Shown here one piece after another: positions 1-5,395 of a DNA stretch of 6,237 nt; the stretch's first letter is position 1; each line of letters opens with the position of its first letter. The translations under genes were made by a program, and so were the position numbers. The notes under the pieces are model-generated. The model was not told where the DNA came from. It ran no database searches and saw only the letters and a program-made list of their open reading frames with translations. The stretch covers positions 6,714-12,950 of the forward strand of contig HF985456.1 in assembly GCA_000432015.1 (NCBI GenBank). The letters run 5' to 3'. The DNA is from Clostridium sp. CAG:1024. GTDB lineage: Bacteria; Bacillota; Clostridia; Christensenellales; CAG-138.

Positions 1-704
1 ACAACCCCCTCCCCCGCCTGCGGATGCGCCTCGAGGACGGACTTCCTCACAATATAGCAGCCCTGCACGAGCGTCGTATCAAAAGCGGACTCCCACTCCT
101 TTGTCAAATCGAGCGCAATGCGAACGGAATCGTTCTTCAGCAGCACGGCCGACACGTTCGGCTCCGGGAGCATGGCCAGCTCCGCTTCGCCGGACGCGAC
201 CATACCCGCGAGCGCCGCATGTTCGCCGACATACTCGACCGTCACGCCGTCAGAAAGCCCGTTTTCCGAAAGAAGCCTGTTCAGCACATATTCCGGCGTG
301 CTGCCCTGGCCGGTCGCATACAGCGTTTTGCCCGCAAGGTCGGACAGGCTCTGTACAGAATCGCCGTTCTCCAATATATAGAGCACGCCGAGTGTATTGA
401 CCGCGATCATCACGGCTTCGCCCTCCGTTTTGTGATACAGCACGGAGGCAAGATTGACCGGCACGGCCGCAACATCGACTTCGCCGCTGATAAACTTTCC
501 CGTTACAACGTCCGGCGTATCATACACGCTGATCTCGAACGTATCCTCCGTGTTTTCGGCAAGCTTTGCAAGGCCAAGGCCTGTCGGCCCTTTCAGCGCT
601 GCAATTTGCAGGACCGTGTCGTCCGTTTTTTTGCAGGCAAAAACCGCCGCCGCCATCAGCAGGCAGAGCGCTGCGGCAAGGATCTGTTTCCAAAGCTGTT
701 TCAT
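1..704 (-). CDS. ABC transporter substrate-binding lipoprotein (TauA/SsuA/NMT1-like), 3' end cut by window edge
   Basis: This is the first 234 codons of an extracytoplasmic solute-binding lipoprotein; the C-terminus lies beyond base 1. Translation from the ATG at 704-702 begins MKQLWKQILAAAL, then a hydrophobic stretch and the lipobox V21-F22-A23-C24. This predicts cleavage before Cys24 and lipid anchoring on the outer face of the membrane. The mature part shows 'ALKGPTGLGLAKL' (36-48), 'SGEVDVAAVPVNLAS' (73-87), 'AGKTLYATGQGSTPEYVL' (124-141) and 'LPEPNVSAVL' (179-188). These are typical of the two-lobed binding proteins of nitrate/sulfonate/taurine-type ABC importers; the actual ligand cannot be read from the sequence. 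An SD (AGAGGAG, complement of 714-720) sits 9 nt before the ATG, inside the last codons of the upstream regulator gene. Only one base separates the two genes, so translation is probably coupled. Permease and ATPase genes would be expected to the left of the window (inference). Confidence 0.88.
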   Translation of the reverse strand, partial: MKQLWKQILAAALCLLMAAAVFACKKTDDTVLQIAALKGPTGLGLAKLAENTEDTFEISVYDTPDVVTGKFISGEVDVAAVPVNLASVLYHKTEGEAVMIAVNTLGVLYILENGDSVQSLSDLAGKTLYATGQGSTPEYVLNRLLSENGLSDGVTVEYVGEHAALAGMVASGEAELAMLPEPNVSAVLLKNDSVRIALDLTKEWESAFDTTLVQGCYIVRKSVLEAHPQAGEGV

Positions 705-705
705 G

Positions 706-1389
706 TTATACATCTCCTCTCTGTTTTTCCAAAACGGGCAGGATGGTAAACACTCTGCCGTCTCTTTTGAGTTTTCCTTCCGACACGAGCTCGCCAATCG
801 CCCGGTACAGCGTTGCCCGGCTCATGCCGAGCGTTTTGGCGAGCGTATCCATTCCATATGGCAGCGCGCAGACGCCCTGCTCCGCGTTGTTGCTGAGGAA
901 CAGCAGCACGCGCTGCTCCGTGCCGCCGCAGACAAAGCTGTCGATACGGCTGCTCAAAAACCGTATTCGTGTTGTCAGGTACCGGATATAATTCTCCGTG
1001 ACGCGGGGCTCCTCCCGCATCATGCCGGAAAGTGCCGTCTCCACGATCTCGAGCACCCACAGGCTGCTCTGCGCCGTGATTTCCGCAACGTAATCCCGTT
1101 CCTCGCAAAATATGGAGGCCGCGCCGAAGAGATCGCCCAGCTTGAGCTTGCTCATACGCATGACGCTTCCGCCCTCGCGCTTTTCGACCAGAGCATATCC
1201 GCTCAAAATCAAGCCAAGCGCCGCTTCGGCTCCTTCTGCGGTTCGAACGCTCTCCCCTCTCGCATAGCGGCGGACGCAGATCCCCGGCGCTCTTAAAAGC
1301 GCGGCGATCCGACCCTCGGACAGGCCTGAGAACAGGAACGTGGACGCCGCGGCAGCCGCATAGACTGCAGGAACGCGCGATCTGGCCAA
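706..1389 (-). CDS. Crp/Fnr-family transcriptional regulator
   Basis: Cytoplasmic DNA-binding regulator of about 227 aa, in the usual Crp/Fnr range. Numbering here counts from the alternative GTG start at 1401. An N-terminal cyclic-nucleotide-binding-like beta barrel lies at about 25-130 ('LFSGLSEGRIAALL', 'GLILSGYALVEKR', 'LKLGDLFGAASIF'). A dimerisation helix follows (about 131-157, 'YLTTRIRFLSSRI'). The C-terminal winged helix is at 160-222 ('MDTLAKTLGMSRATLYRAIGELVSEGKL'). The Arg-Ser pair that binds cAMP phosphate in true CRP is absent (the region reads EERDYVAE), so cAMP is unlikely to be the ligand. The four Cys (42, 99, 158, 178) do not form an FNR cluster motif. Start choice: in-frame options are GTG 1401 (AGGAG only 2 nt upstream) and TTG 1389 (GGAG 6 nt upstream), with an upstream stop close by. 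I prefer TTG. The gene is directly followed by the transporter binding protein, which it probably controls (inference). Confidence 0.88.
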   Translation of the reverse strand: MARSRVPAVYAAAAASTFLFSGLSEGRIAALLRAPGICVRRYARGESVRTAEGAEAALGLILSGYALVEKREGGSVMRMSKLKLGDLFGAASIFCEERDYVAEITAQSSLWVLEIVETALSGMMREEPRVTENYIRYLTTRIRFLSSRIDSFVCGGTEQRVLLFLSNNAEQGVCALPYGMDTLAKTLGMSRATLYRAIGELVSEGKLKRDGRVFTILPVLEKQRGDV

Positions 1390-1395
1390 AATGTT

Positions 1396-1399
1396 CTCC
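1396..1399 (-). promoter_or_regulatory. Ribosome binding site deciding the start of the Crp/Fnr gene
   Basis: GGAG on the minus strand, part of AGGTGGAG, lies 6 nt before TTG 1389. It competes with AGGAG (1404-1408), which would be only 2 nt before GTG 1401 and too close for good initiation. The spacing favours the TTG start, but either is possible. Confidence 0.45.
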
Positions 1400-1412
1400 A
1401 CCTCTCCTATTC

Positions 1413-1428
1413 TGTCTCATTTGAAACA
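1413..1428. promoter_or_regulatory. Candidate Crp/Fnr-type operator (autoregulatory site)
   Basis: The 16-bp imperfect palindrome TGTCTC-ATTT-GAAACA has 6-bp arms, with five of six positions paired, around a 4-bp centre. It has the TGT-N10-ACA geometry of Crp/Fnr-family sites, although the half-site differs from the CRP TGTGA and FNR TTGAT consensus. It lies about +9 to +24 downstream of the predicted regulator start site, where a bound protein would block elongation or promoter clearance. That suggests autorepression. The geometry is seen in the sequence; the binding is inferred. Confidence 0.4.
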
Positions 1429-1442
1429 AGATTTTCACTATC

Positions 1443-1471
1443 ATTATAGGATTGAACGCCGGTTCTGTCAA
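1443..1471 (-). promoter_or_regulatory. Perfect-consensus sigma-A promoter for the Crp/Fnr-transporter operon
   Basis: On the minus strand, -35 TTGACA (complement of 1466-1471), a 17-nt spacer, and -10 TATAAT (complement of 1443-1448). All twelve hexamer bases match the consensus at optimal spacing. The expected start is near 1436, leaving a leader of about 47 nt to TTG 1389 (35 nt to GTG 1401). It overlaps the oppositely directed exoA promoter almost completely, so one polymerase should exclude the other. A promoter this strong for a regulator gene suggests that repression does the controlling. Confidence 0.85.
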
Positions 1472-1480
1472 TGCTATAAT
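1452..1480 (+). promoter_or_regulatory. Sigma-A promoter with extended -10 for exoA-maf-uvrC
   Basis: -35 TTGAAC (1452-1457, 4/6 consensus), 17-nt spacer, -10 TATAAT (1475-1480, 6/6), with a TG extended -10 element at 1472-1473 (TGCTATAAT). Standard geometry puts +1 at about 1487, the A of the first of three clustered in-frame ATG codons. The exoA message would therefore be leaderless or carry only a few untranslated bases. The AGGA at 1481-1484 would lie upstream of the transcript and could not act as an SD from this promoter. Confidence 0.8.
1454..1465. promoter_or_regulatory. Candidate LexA (SOS) box, GAAC-N4-GTTC
   Basis: GAAC-GCCG-GTTC is an exact match to the two half-sites of the Gram-positive LexA/DinR operator. 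Over the full 14-bp Bacillus consensus CGAACRNRYGTTYC, bases 1453-1466 match at 10 positions: the eight half-site bases and two of the four central positions. It includes the GAAC of the exoA -35 element and lies in the spacer of the opposite promoter, so a bound repressor would block both. Control of a DNA-repair operon supports the reading. The non-core mismatches and the absence of lexA from the window keep it provisional. Confidence 0.6.
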
Positions 1481-1489
1481 AGGAACATG

Positions 1490-2257
1490 ATGAAAATGAT
1501 TTCTTGGAATGTCAACGGGCTCCGCGCCTGCATGGAAAAAGGGTTCCTCGATTTCGTCGCGGCGGAATCTCCGGACATCATCGCTTTACAGGAGACAAAG
1601 ATGCAGCCGCATCAAGCCGAGGTACCGCTGCCCGGCTACTTTCAGTATTGGCATAGTGCAGATAAGAAAGGGTATTCCGGTACGGCCGTCTTTACAAAGC
1701 GGGAGCCGCTTTCCTGCGTATGCGGCATCGGCAGACCCGAATTCGACGTGGAGGGACGCGTCATTACGCTCGAGTATCCGGCGTTCTACTTTGTGACCGC
1801 CTATACGCCGAACGCGCAGGACGGGCTGCGCCGCATCGACTATCGCATGGCTTTTGAAGATGCATTTCGGGCATACCTTGTCGGGCTTGATGCAAAGAAG
1901 CCTGTCATCCTCTGCGGGGATCTGAATGTTGCACACAACGAGATCGATCTCAAGAATCCCCAGCAGAACCGCGGAAACGCCGGATTCTCCGACGAGGAAC
2001 GCGGTAAAATGACGGAGCTTCTGTCCGCAGGGTTTACCGACAGCTTTCGGGCGCTGTATCCGGATACGACGGCTGCATATTCGTGGTGGAGCTATCGCGG
2101 CGGCGCGCGGGCAAGAAACGCCGGGTGGCGTATCGACTACTTTATTGTCTCCGATCGGCTCTTGCCGTGCGTACGGGACAGTCTGATTCTGAACGATATT
2201 TACGGCAGCGACCATTGCCCCGTCTGTCTGCTGCTGCAGGAGGATTCCGCTAAATGA
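1490..2257 (+). CDS. exoA: Exodeoxyribonuclease III / AP endonuclease (ExoA/Xth)
   Basis: Cytoplasmic Mg-dependent nuclease of base excision repair. The family cleaves 5' of abasic sites and removes 3'-blocking groups and 3' nucleotides from duplex DNA. The 255-aa product matches the family length (about 250-270). The endonuclease/exonuclease/phosphatase fold is marked by 'ISWNVNGLRA' (metal/active-site N8), 'IALQETK' (metal-binding E35), 'TAYTPNA' (Y105), 'CGDLNVAHNEIDL' (D144, N146), 'RIDYF' (D216) and the C-terminal 'GSDHCPV' (D241, H242); all expected catalytic residues are present. The frame is open upstream to 1391, but that extension has no family resemblance. Three clustered ATGs (1487, 1490, 1496) are possible. 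ATG 1490 gives the family-typical MKMISWNVNG, while 1487 would be used if the mRNA starts exactly there. Its stop overlaps the maf start (ATGA). It is the first gene of exoA-maf-uvrC. Confidence 0.96.
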   Translation: MKMISWNVNGLRACMEKGFLDFVAAESPDIIALQETKMQPHQAEVPLPGYFQYWHSADKKGYSGTAVFTKREPLSCVCGIGRPEFDVEGRVITLEYPAFYFVTAYTPNAQDGLRRIDYRMAFEDAFRAYLVGLDAKKPVILCGDLNVAHNEIDLKNPQQNRGNAGFSDEERGKMTELLSAGFTDSFRALYPDTTAAYSWWSYRGGARARNAGWRIDYFIVSDRLLPCVRDSLILNDIYGSDHCPVCLLLQEDSAK

Positions 2258-2856
2258 AGATCATTCTGGCTTCCCAGTCCCCGCGAAGGCGCGAGCTGCT
2301 TGCTCTTATGGGGCTGGAATTTACCGTGATCACGAGCGACGTCGAGGAACGGCCGCCGCAAAATACAACGGTGGACGCATATGTGCGCGCACTTGCGCTG
2401 CAAAAAGCCGAAGCGGTCGCTTCGCAGCATCCTGACGACTGTGTGATCGGCGCAGATACGGTCGTCTATCTTGATGGTGATATTCTCGGAAAGCCGCACA
2501 CGCCGGAAAATGCAAAAAAGTATCTTTCCCGTATGCAGGGCAGAAAGCACACGGTCTATACCGGCGTGGCCGTACTCTCGCCGGGTCGTGCGGACGTTCG
2601 TTCCGCAACAACGGACGTCACGTTTTCACCCATGAGCCAAGACGAAATCGACTGGTATGTCTCCACCGGAGAGCCGCTCGATAAGGCCGGCGCCTATGGC
2701 GTACAGGGGCCTGGAAGCATTTTTGTCGAACGCGTTGAGGGTAATTATTTCAATGTGATCGGTATGCCGATCCCGCTGCTCTACCAGATGCTGCGGGAGG
2801 CAAAGGCACTTCCGGGATTACTGCAAGCGGCGCTTCCGCATCCGCTCCGCACATGA
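2254..2856 (+). CDS. maf: Maf-family nucleoside triphosphate pyrophosphatase (YhdE/MafB-like)
   Basis: A cytoplasmic house-cleaning pyrophosphatase of 200 aa. Maf/YhdE relatives hydrolyse dTTP, UTP and some modified pyrimidine nucleotides to monophosphates, and Maf has also been tied to septum inhibition and division arrest in Bacillus. Visible motifs are the N-terminal 'LASQSPRRRELL' (5-16), 'VIGADTVV' (64-71) with catalytic-base candidate D68, 'LGKPHTPENAKKYL' (78-91), and 'EPLDKAGAYGVQGPG' (140-154) followed by 'VEGNYFNVIGMPI'. The pattern fits the dTTP/UTP subgroup better than the m7GTP (YceF) subgroup, but substrate is inferred. The ATG overlaps the exoA stop (ATGA at 2254-2257), with AGGAGG at 2238-2243, 10 nt upstream. 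About 15 residues after 'YQMLREAK' look like a non-conserved tail reaching to the uvrC start. Confidence 0.95.
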   Translation: MKIILASQSPRRRELLALMGLEFTVITSDVEERPPQNTTVDAYVRALALQKAEAVASQHPDDCVIGADTVVYLDGDILGKPHTPENAKKYLSRMQGRKHTVYTGVAVLSPGRADVRSATTDVTFSPMSQDEIDWYVSTGEPLDKAGAYGVQGPGSIFVERVEGNYFNVIGMPIPLLYQMLREAKALPGLLQAALPHPLRT

Positions 2857-4709
2857 ACGATCTCATCGCTGAAAAACTGAAGCTTCTGCCATCTTCGCCC
2901 GGCGTATACAAAATGTTCAACGACGCCGGGGAAGTGATCTATGTCGGAAAAGCGATCTCTCTCAAGAACCGCGTCCGGCAGTATTTTCAAAGCGGGAAAA
3001 ACCATCCGCCGAAAGTTGCCGCCATGGTACGCCACGTCGCGGATTTTGAGACGATCCAGGTCACGAACGAGACGGAAGCCCTTTCGCTCGAAAGCAATCT
3101 CATCAAACAGTTCAAACCGAAATATAACATTCTGCTAAAGGACGACAAGCATTTCCCCTATGTGCGCATCGACCTTCGGCAGGATTTTCCCCGCGTCGAG
3201 ATCGTCCGCCGTGTCAAGCGAGACGGCGCGCGCTACCTCGGTCCTTATCTTTCCGCGATCCTTCTGCGCGACAGCATGAACGTTGTCCGCGAGCACTTCC
3301 CCATTCGCCACTGCAAAAAGGATCTCAAGAAAGCCATGGCGCGGCGGGAACGGCCCTGTCTCATGTATCATGTCGGCAAATGCTGTGCGCCTTGCTCCGG
3401 CAATGTCACACGAGAAGAATACCACGCGATGCTCGAAGAGATCATCGCCTTTCTGTCCGGCGATACAAACGAGGTGCTGCGCCGCTTGACCGTGCAGATG
3501 AACGAGGCGGCCGAGGCGTTGGAGTTTGAGCGCGCCGCCTACCTCCGCGACCGCATCCACGCGATCGAATCGCTTAGGGACAAACAGGTCGTGATCGGAA
3601 CGAATCACGCCATGTCGGATGTGTTTGCAGTCGGCCGTCTGGGCGACGATGTGCTTGTATTTGCGCTGTTTGTGCGCGACGGCAAAGTGATCGGCACGGA
3701 ACGCTTCCGTATGGACGCTTCCCCCGAAGAGCAAGACGCGGAGATCATGTCCGCGTTTCTCACACAGTATTACGGTGAATCCGACATCATCCCACCGGAG
3801 ATCCTCGTACACACAGCGCCCGTGGGTATGGAGGACATTGCCTTTTGGCTCTCGCAGCAGGCCGGGCGCAAGGTGCATCTGCATTTGCCCCTGCGCGGCG
3901 ATAAAGCGCAGCTCGCACAGCTCTGCTATCGAAACTGCATCGATGCGCTCGAAAAAGACGCAGCGCTGCAAAAGCGTGCCTGGGAGCGCGGTGAAGGCGC
4001 ACTCGTGCAACTCACGGGAATCCTCGGTCTTGAGACCGTGCCGGAACGGATGGAGTGCTTTGACAACTCGCACATCCAGGGGCGGGAGACCGTTTCCTCC
4101 ATGGTCGTGTTTACAGACGGGCAGCCGGATAAAAAGGCATATCGACGGTTCCGCATCCGTGCCGAAGCGGGCGGCGACGATCTGATCGCAATGCGCGAGG
4201 TGTTGACGCGGCGGTTTGCGCGTGCGAAAAACGGCGACCCGGGCTTCGACCGGCTTCCGGATCTGCTTGTGATCGACGGCGGTCCGACGCAGCTCGGCGT
4301 TGCTCTGGATGTGCTCGGAGAGCTTGGACTCTCCTTCGTTCCGACGATCGGACTTGCGGAGCAGCATGAATTGATTTATGTCCCCGGTCAGGACGCCCCT
4401 CTCGAACTTCCGCGTGCAAGCGCGGCGCTGCACTTGTTAGAGCGCATTCGCGACGAAGCACATCGATTTGCGATCACCTATCATCGAAGTCTCCGACAGA
4501 AGGCGGCTCTGTTTTCCGTGCTCGACGGGATCGACGGTGTGGGTGAAAAAAGAAAACGCGCCCTGTTCGACGCGTTCACAACGTTGGACGCCATTCGAAA
4601 TGCTTCCGTCGATAGTCTATCCGCGGTTCCGGGCATGACGCGGTCAAGCGCGGAAGCCGTATACCGTTATTTTCACCCGGATACAGGCGACGACAACGCC
4701 CCATCTTAA
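2853..4709 (+). CDS. uvrC: Excinuclease ABC subunit C (UvrC)
   Basis: The nuclease of nucleotide excision repair, which incises 3' then 5' of a lesion after UvrA/UvrB recognition. The 618-aa product is full length. Domains in order: GIY-YIG nuclease (about 14-95: 'GVY' 17-19, 'IYVGKA' 29-34, R40, 'LSLESNLIK' with E80); a Cys-rich region C154-X14-C169-X7-C177-X3-C181, matching the four-cysteine pattern linked to a [4Fe-4S] cluster in E. coli UvrC; UVR helix pair for UvrB contact (about 206-240, 'EALEFERAAYLRDRI'); RNase H-like nuclease with 'CFDNSHIQG' (D404), 'GGDDLIAM' (D442/D443), 'VIDGGPTQL' (D475) and 'RDEAHRFAI' (H537); tandem helix-hairpin-helix (about 557-607, 'LDGIDGVGEKRKRAL' and 'LSAVPGMTRSSAEAV'). 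The ATG overlaps the maf stop (ATGA at 2853-2856). No clear SD precedes it, so initiation probably depends on coupling to maf translation. Confidence 0.98.
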   Translation: MNDLIAEKLKLLPSSPGVYKMFNDAGEVIYVGKAISLKNRVRQYFQSGKNHPPKVAAMVRHVADFETIQVTNETEALSLESNLIKQFKPKYNILLKDDKHFPYVRIDLRQDFPRVEIVRRVKRDGARYLGPYLSAILLRDSMNVVREHFPIRHCKKDLKKAMARRERPCLMYHVGKCCAPCSGNVTREEYHAMLEEIIAFLSGDTNEVLRRLTVQMNEAAEALEFERAAYLRDRIHAIESLRDKQVVIGTNHAMSDVFAVGRLGDDVLVFALFVRDGKVIGTERFRMDASPEEQDAEIMSAFLTQYYGESDIIPPEILVHTAPVGMEDIAFWLSQQAGRKVHLHLPLRGDKAQLAQLCYRNCIDALEKDAALQKRAWERGEGALVQLTGILGLETVPERMECFDNSHIQGRETVSSMVVFTDGQPDKKAYRRFRIRAEAGGDDLIAMREVLTRRFARAKNGDPGFDRLPDLLVIDGGPTQLGVALDVLGELGLSFVPTIGLAEQHELIYVPGQDAPLELPRASAALHLLERIRDEAHRFAITYHRSLRQKAALFSVLDGIDGVGEKRKRALFDAFTTLDAIRNASVDSLSAVPGMTRSSAEAVYRYFHPDTGDDNAPS

Positions 4710-4772
4710 CAAGCGTTTCAGCAGTATAGCATCTTGTCGGCAGCACACGGATTTGTTTGGCGGTAAACAATC

Positions 4773-4813
4773 AAAAACGCTCCCGGGAAGTTCAGCCCAC
4801 GGGAGCGTTTTTT
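4773..4813. terminator. Bidirectional rho-independent terminator between uvrC and scpB
   Basis: Arms AAAAACGCTCCCG (4773-4785) and CGGGAGCGTTTTT (4800-4812) pair perfectly over 13 bp around a 14-nt loop. Eight of these pairs (C4778-G4785 with C4800-G4807) form the GC-rich core. A T-run follows on the plus strand (4808-4813), and the A-run at 4773-4777 supplies the U-tract on the minus strand, so it can end both convergent transcripts. It lies 63 nt after the uvrC stop and 21 nt after the scpB stop. Confidence 0.93.
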
Positions 4814-4834
4814 CGATTGGTCATTCATTTAAAT

Positions 4835-5389
4835 TCAGACCGATACTTCCTGAAGATCGGACGCATCTGTTATGCCCGAAAACTCGGAAAACTCCGGTAA
4901 TTCCTCGAGCGAATGCAGCCCGAATTGTCTGAGAAATTTGTCTGTTGTGCCAAAGAGTGTCGGCCGGCCCGGCGTGTCCTTGTGCCCACATGCGGCAATT
5001 AGCCCGAGTTTTTGCAGCTGGCTCACCGCATACTCGCACCGCACGCCGCGCACCGCTTCGATGTCTGCACGGGTCACGGGCTGCCGGTACGCCACCACAG
5101 CGAGCGTTTCCAGCATGGACTGGGACACGCTGCGCGTTTTTTCCGGTTGCAGCAGACGCTCGACCGCATCGATATAATCCCGACTGCTGACAAGCTGTGC
5201 GGTTTCCGCCGTTACAAGAAGCTGCACGCCTCGGCCTTCCTCACGATAGCTGCGTTCCATCTCCGTAAGAAGCGCTTGCATTTGCGGTTTTGACAATTCC
5301 AGAACACGCGAAAGCTCCGTGATCGGAACGGGATCTCCCGCGACAAACAGCAAGCATTCCAACGTATTGTACAATGTGCTCCGTTCCAA
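4835..5389 (-). CDS. scpB: Segregation and condensation protein B (ScpB)
   Basis: Non-SMC (kite) subunit of the bacterial SMC-ScpAB complex, which organises and segregates the chromosome. A ScpB dimer binds the middle of ScpA. The 184-aa product has the expected tandem winged-helix layout: 'LECLLFVAGDPVPITELSRVL' region (10-30), then 'SMLETLAVVAYRQPVTRADIEAVRGV' region (91-116), then 'GHKDTPGRPTLFGTT' (135-149) and 'FLRQFGLHSLEELP' (152-165). The acidic, poorly conserved tail after 165 is usual. The start is TTG (5389-5387): no ATG or GTG in this frame fits, and the strong SD AGGAG is 9 nt upstream. It begins 6 nt after the scpA stop, so the two are co-translated in one operon. No promoter is visible between them. 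Confidence 0.97.
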   Translation of the reverse strand: MERSTLYNTLECLLFVAGDPVPITELSRVLELSKPQMQALLTEMERSYREEGRGVQLLVTAETAQLVSSRDYIDAVERLLQPEKTRSVSQSMLETLAVVAYRQPVTRADIEAVRGVRCEYAVSQLQKLGLIAACGHKDTPGRPTLFGTTDKFLRQFGLHSLEELPEFSEFSGITDASDLQEVSV

Positions 5390-5395
5390 TGGGGG

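Noticed and set aside
24..749. A 241-codon plus-strand frame over the left-edge gene
   Set aside because: It is antisense to the substrate-binding lipoprotein, which has a signal peptide, lipobox and good SD. The plus-strand product is Arg/His-rich with no recognisable fold.
454..1296. A 280-codon plus-strand frame across the lipoprotein and Crp/Fnr genes
   Set aside because: It overlaps two convincing minus-strand genes, has a low-complexity unfamiliar translation and lacks a promoter or SD.
701..1471. A 256-codon minus-strand frame overlapping the Crp/Fnr gene
   Set aside because: It is a shifted frame of the Crp/Fnr gene. The helix-turn-helix and barrel motifs are all in the other frame, and this frame starts upstream of the predicted transcription start.
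1391..1489. N-terminal extension of exoA by 33 codons
   Set aside because: It would cross both promoters and the control region, and it precedes the family-conserved start MKMISWNVNG. It has no SD and no resemblance to exonuclease III.
3135..4433. A 432-codon open frame on the minus strand opposite uvrC
   Set aside because: It lies entirely antisense to an unmistakable uvrC, its translation resembles no family, and it has no SD. GC-biased codon positions readily leave such antisense frames open.
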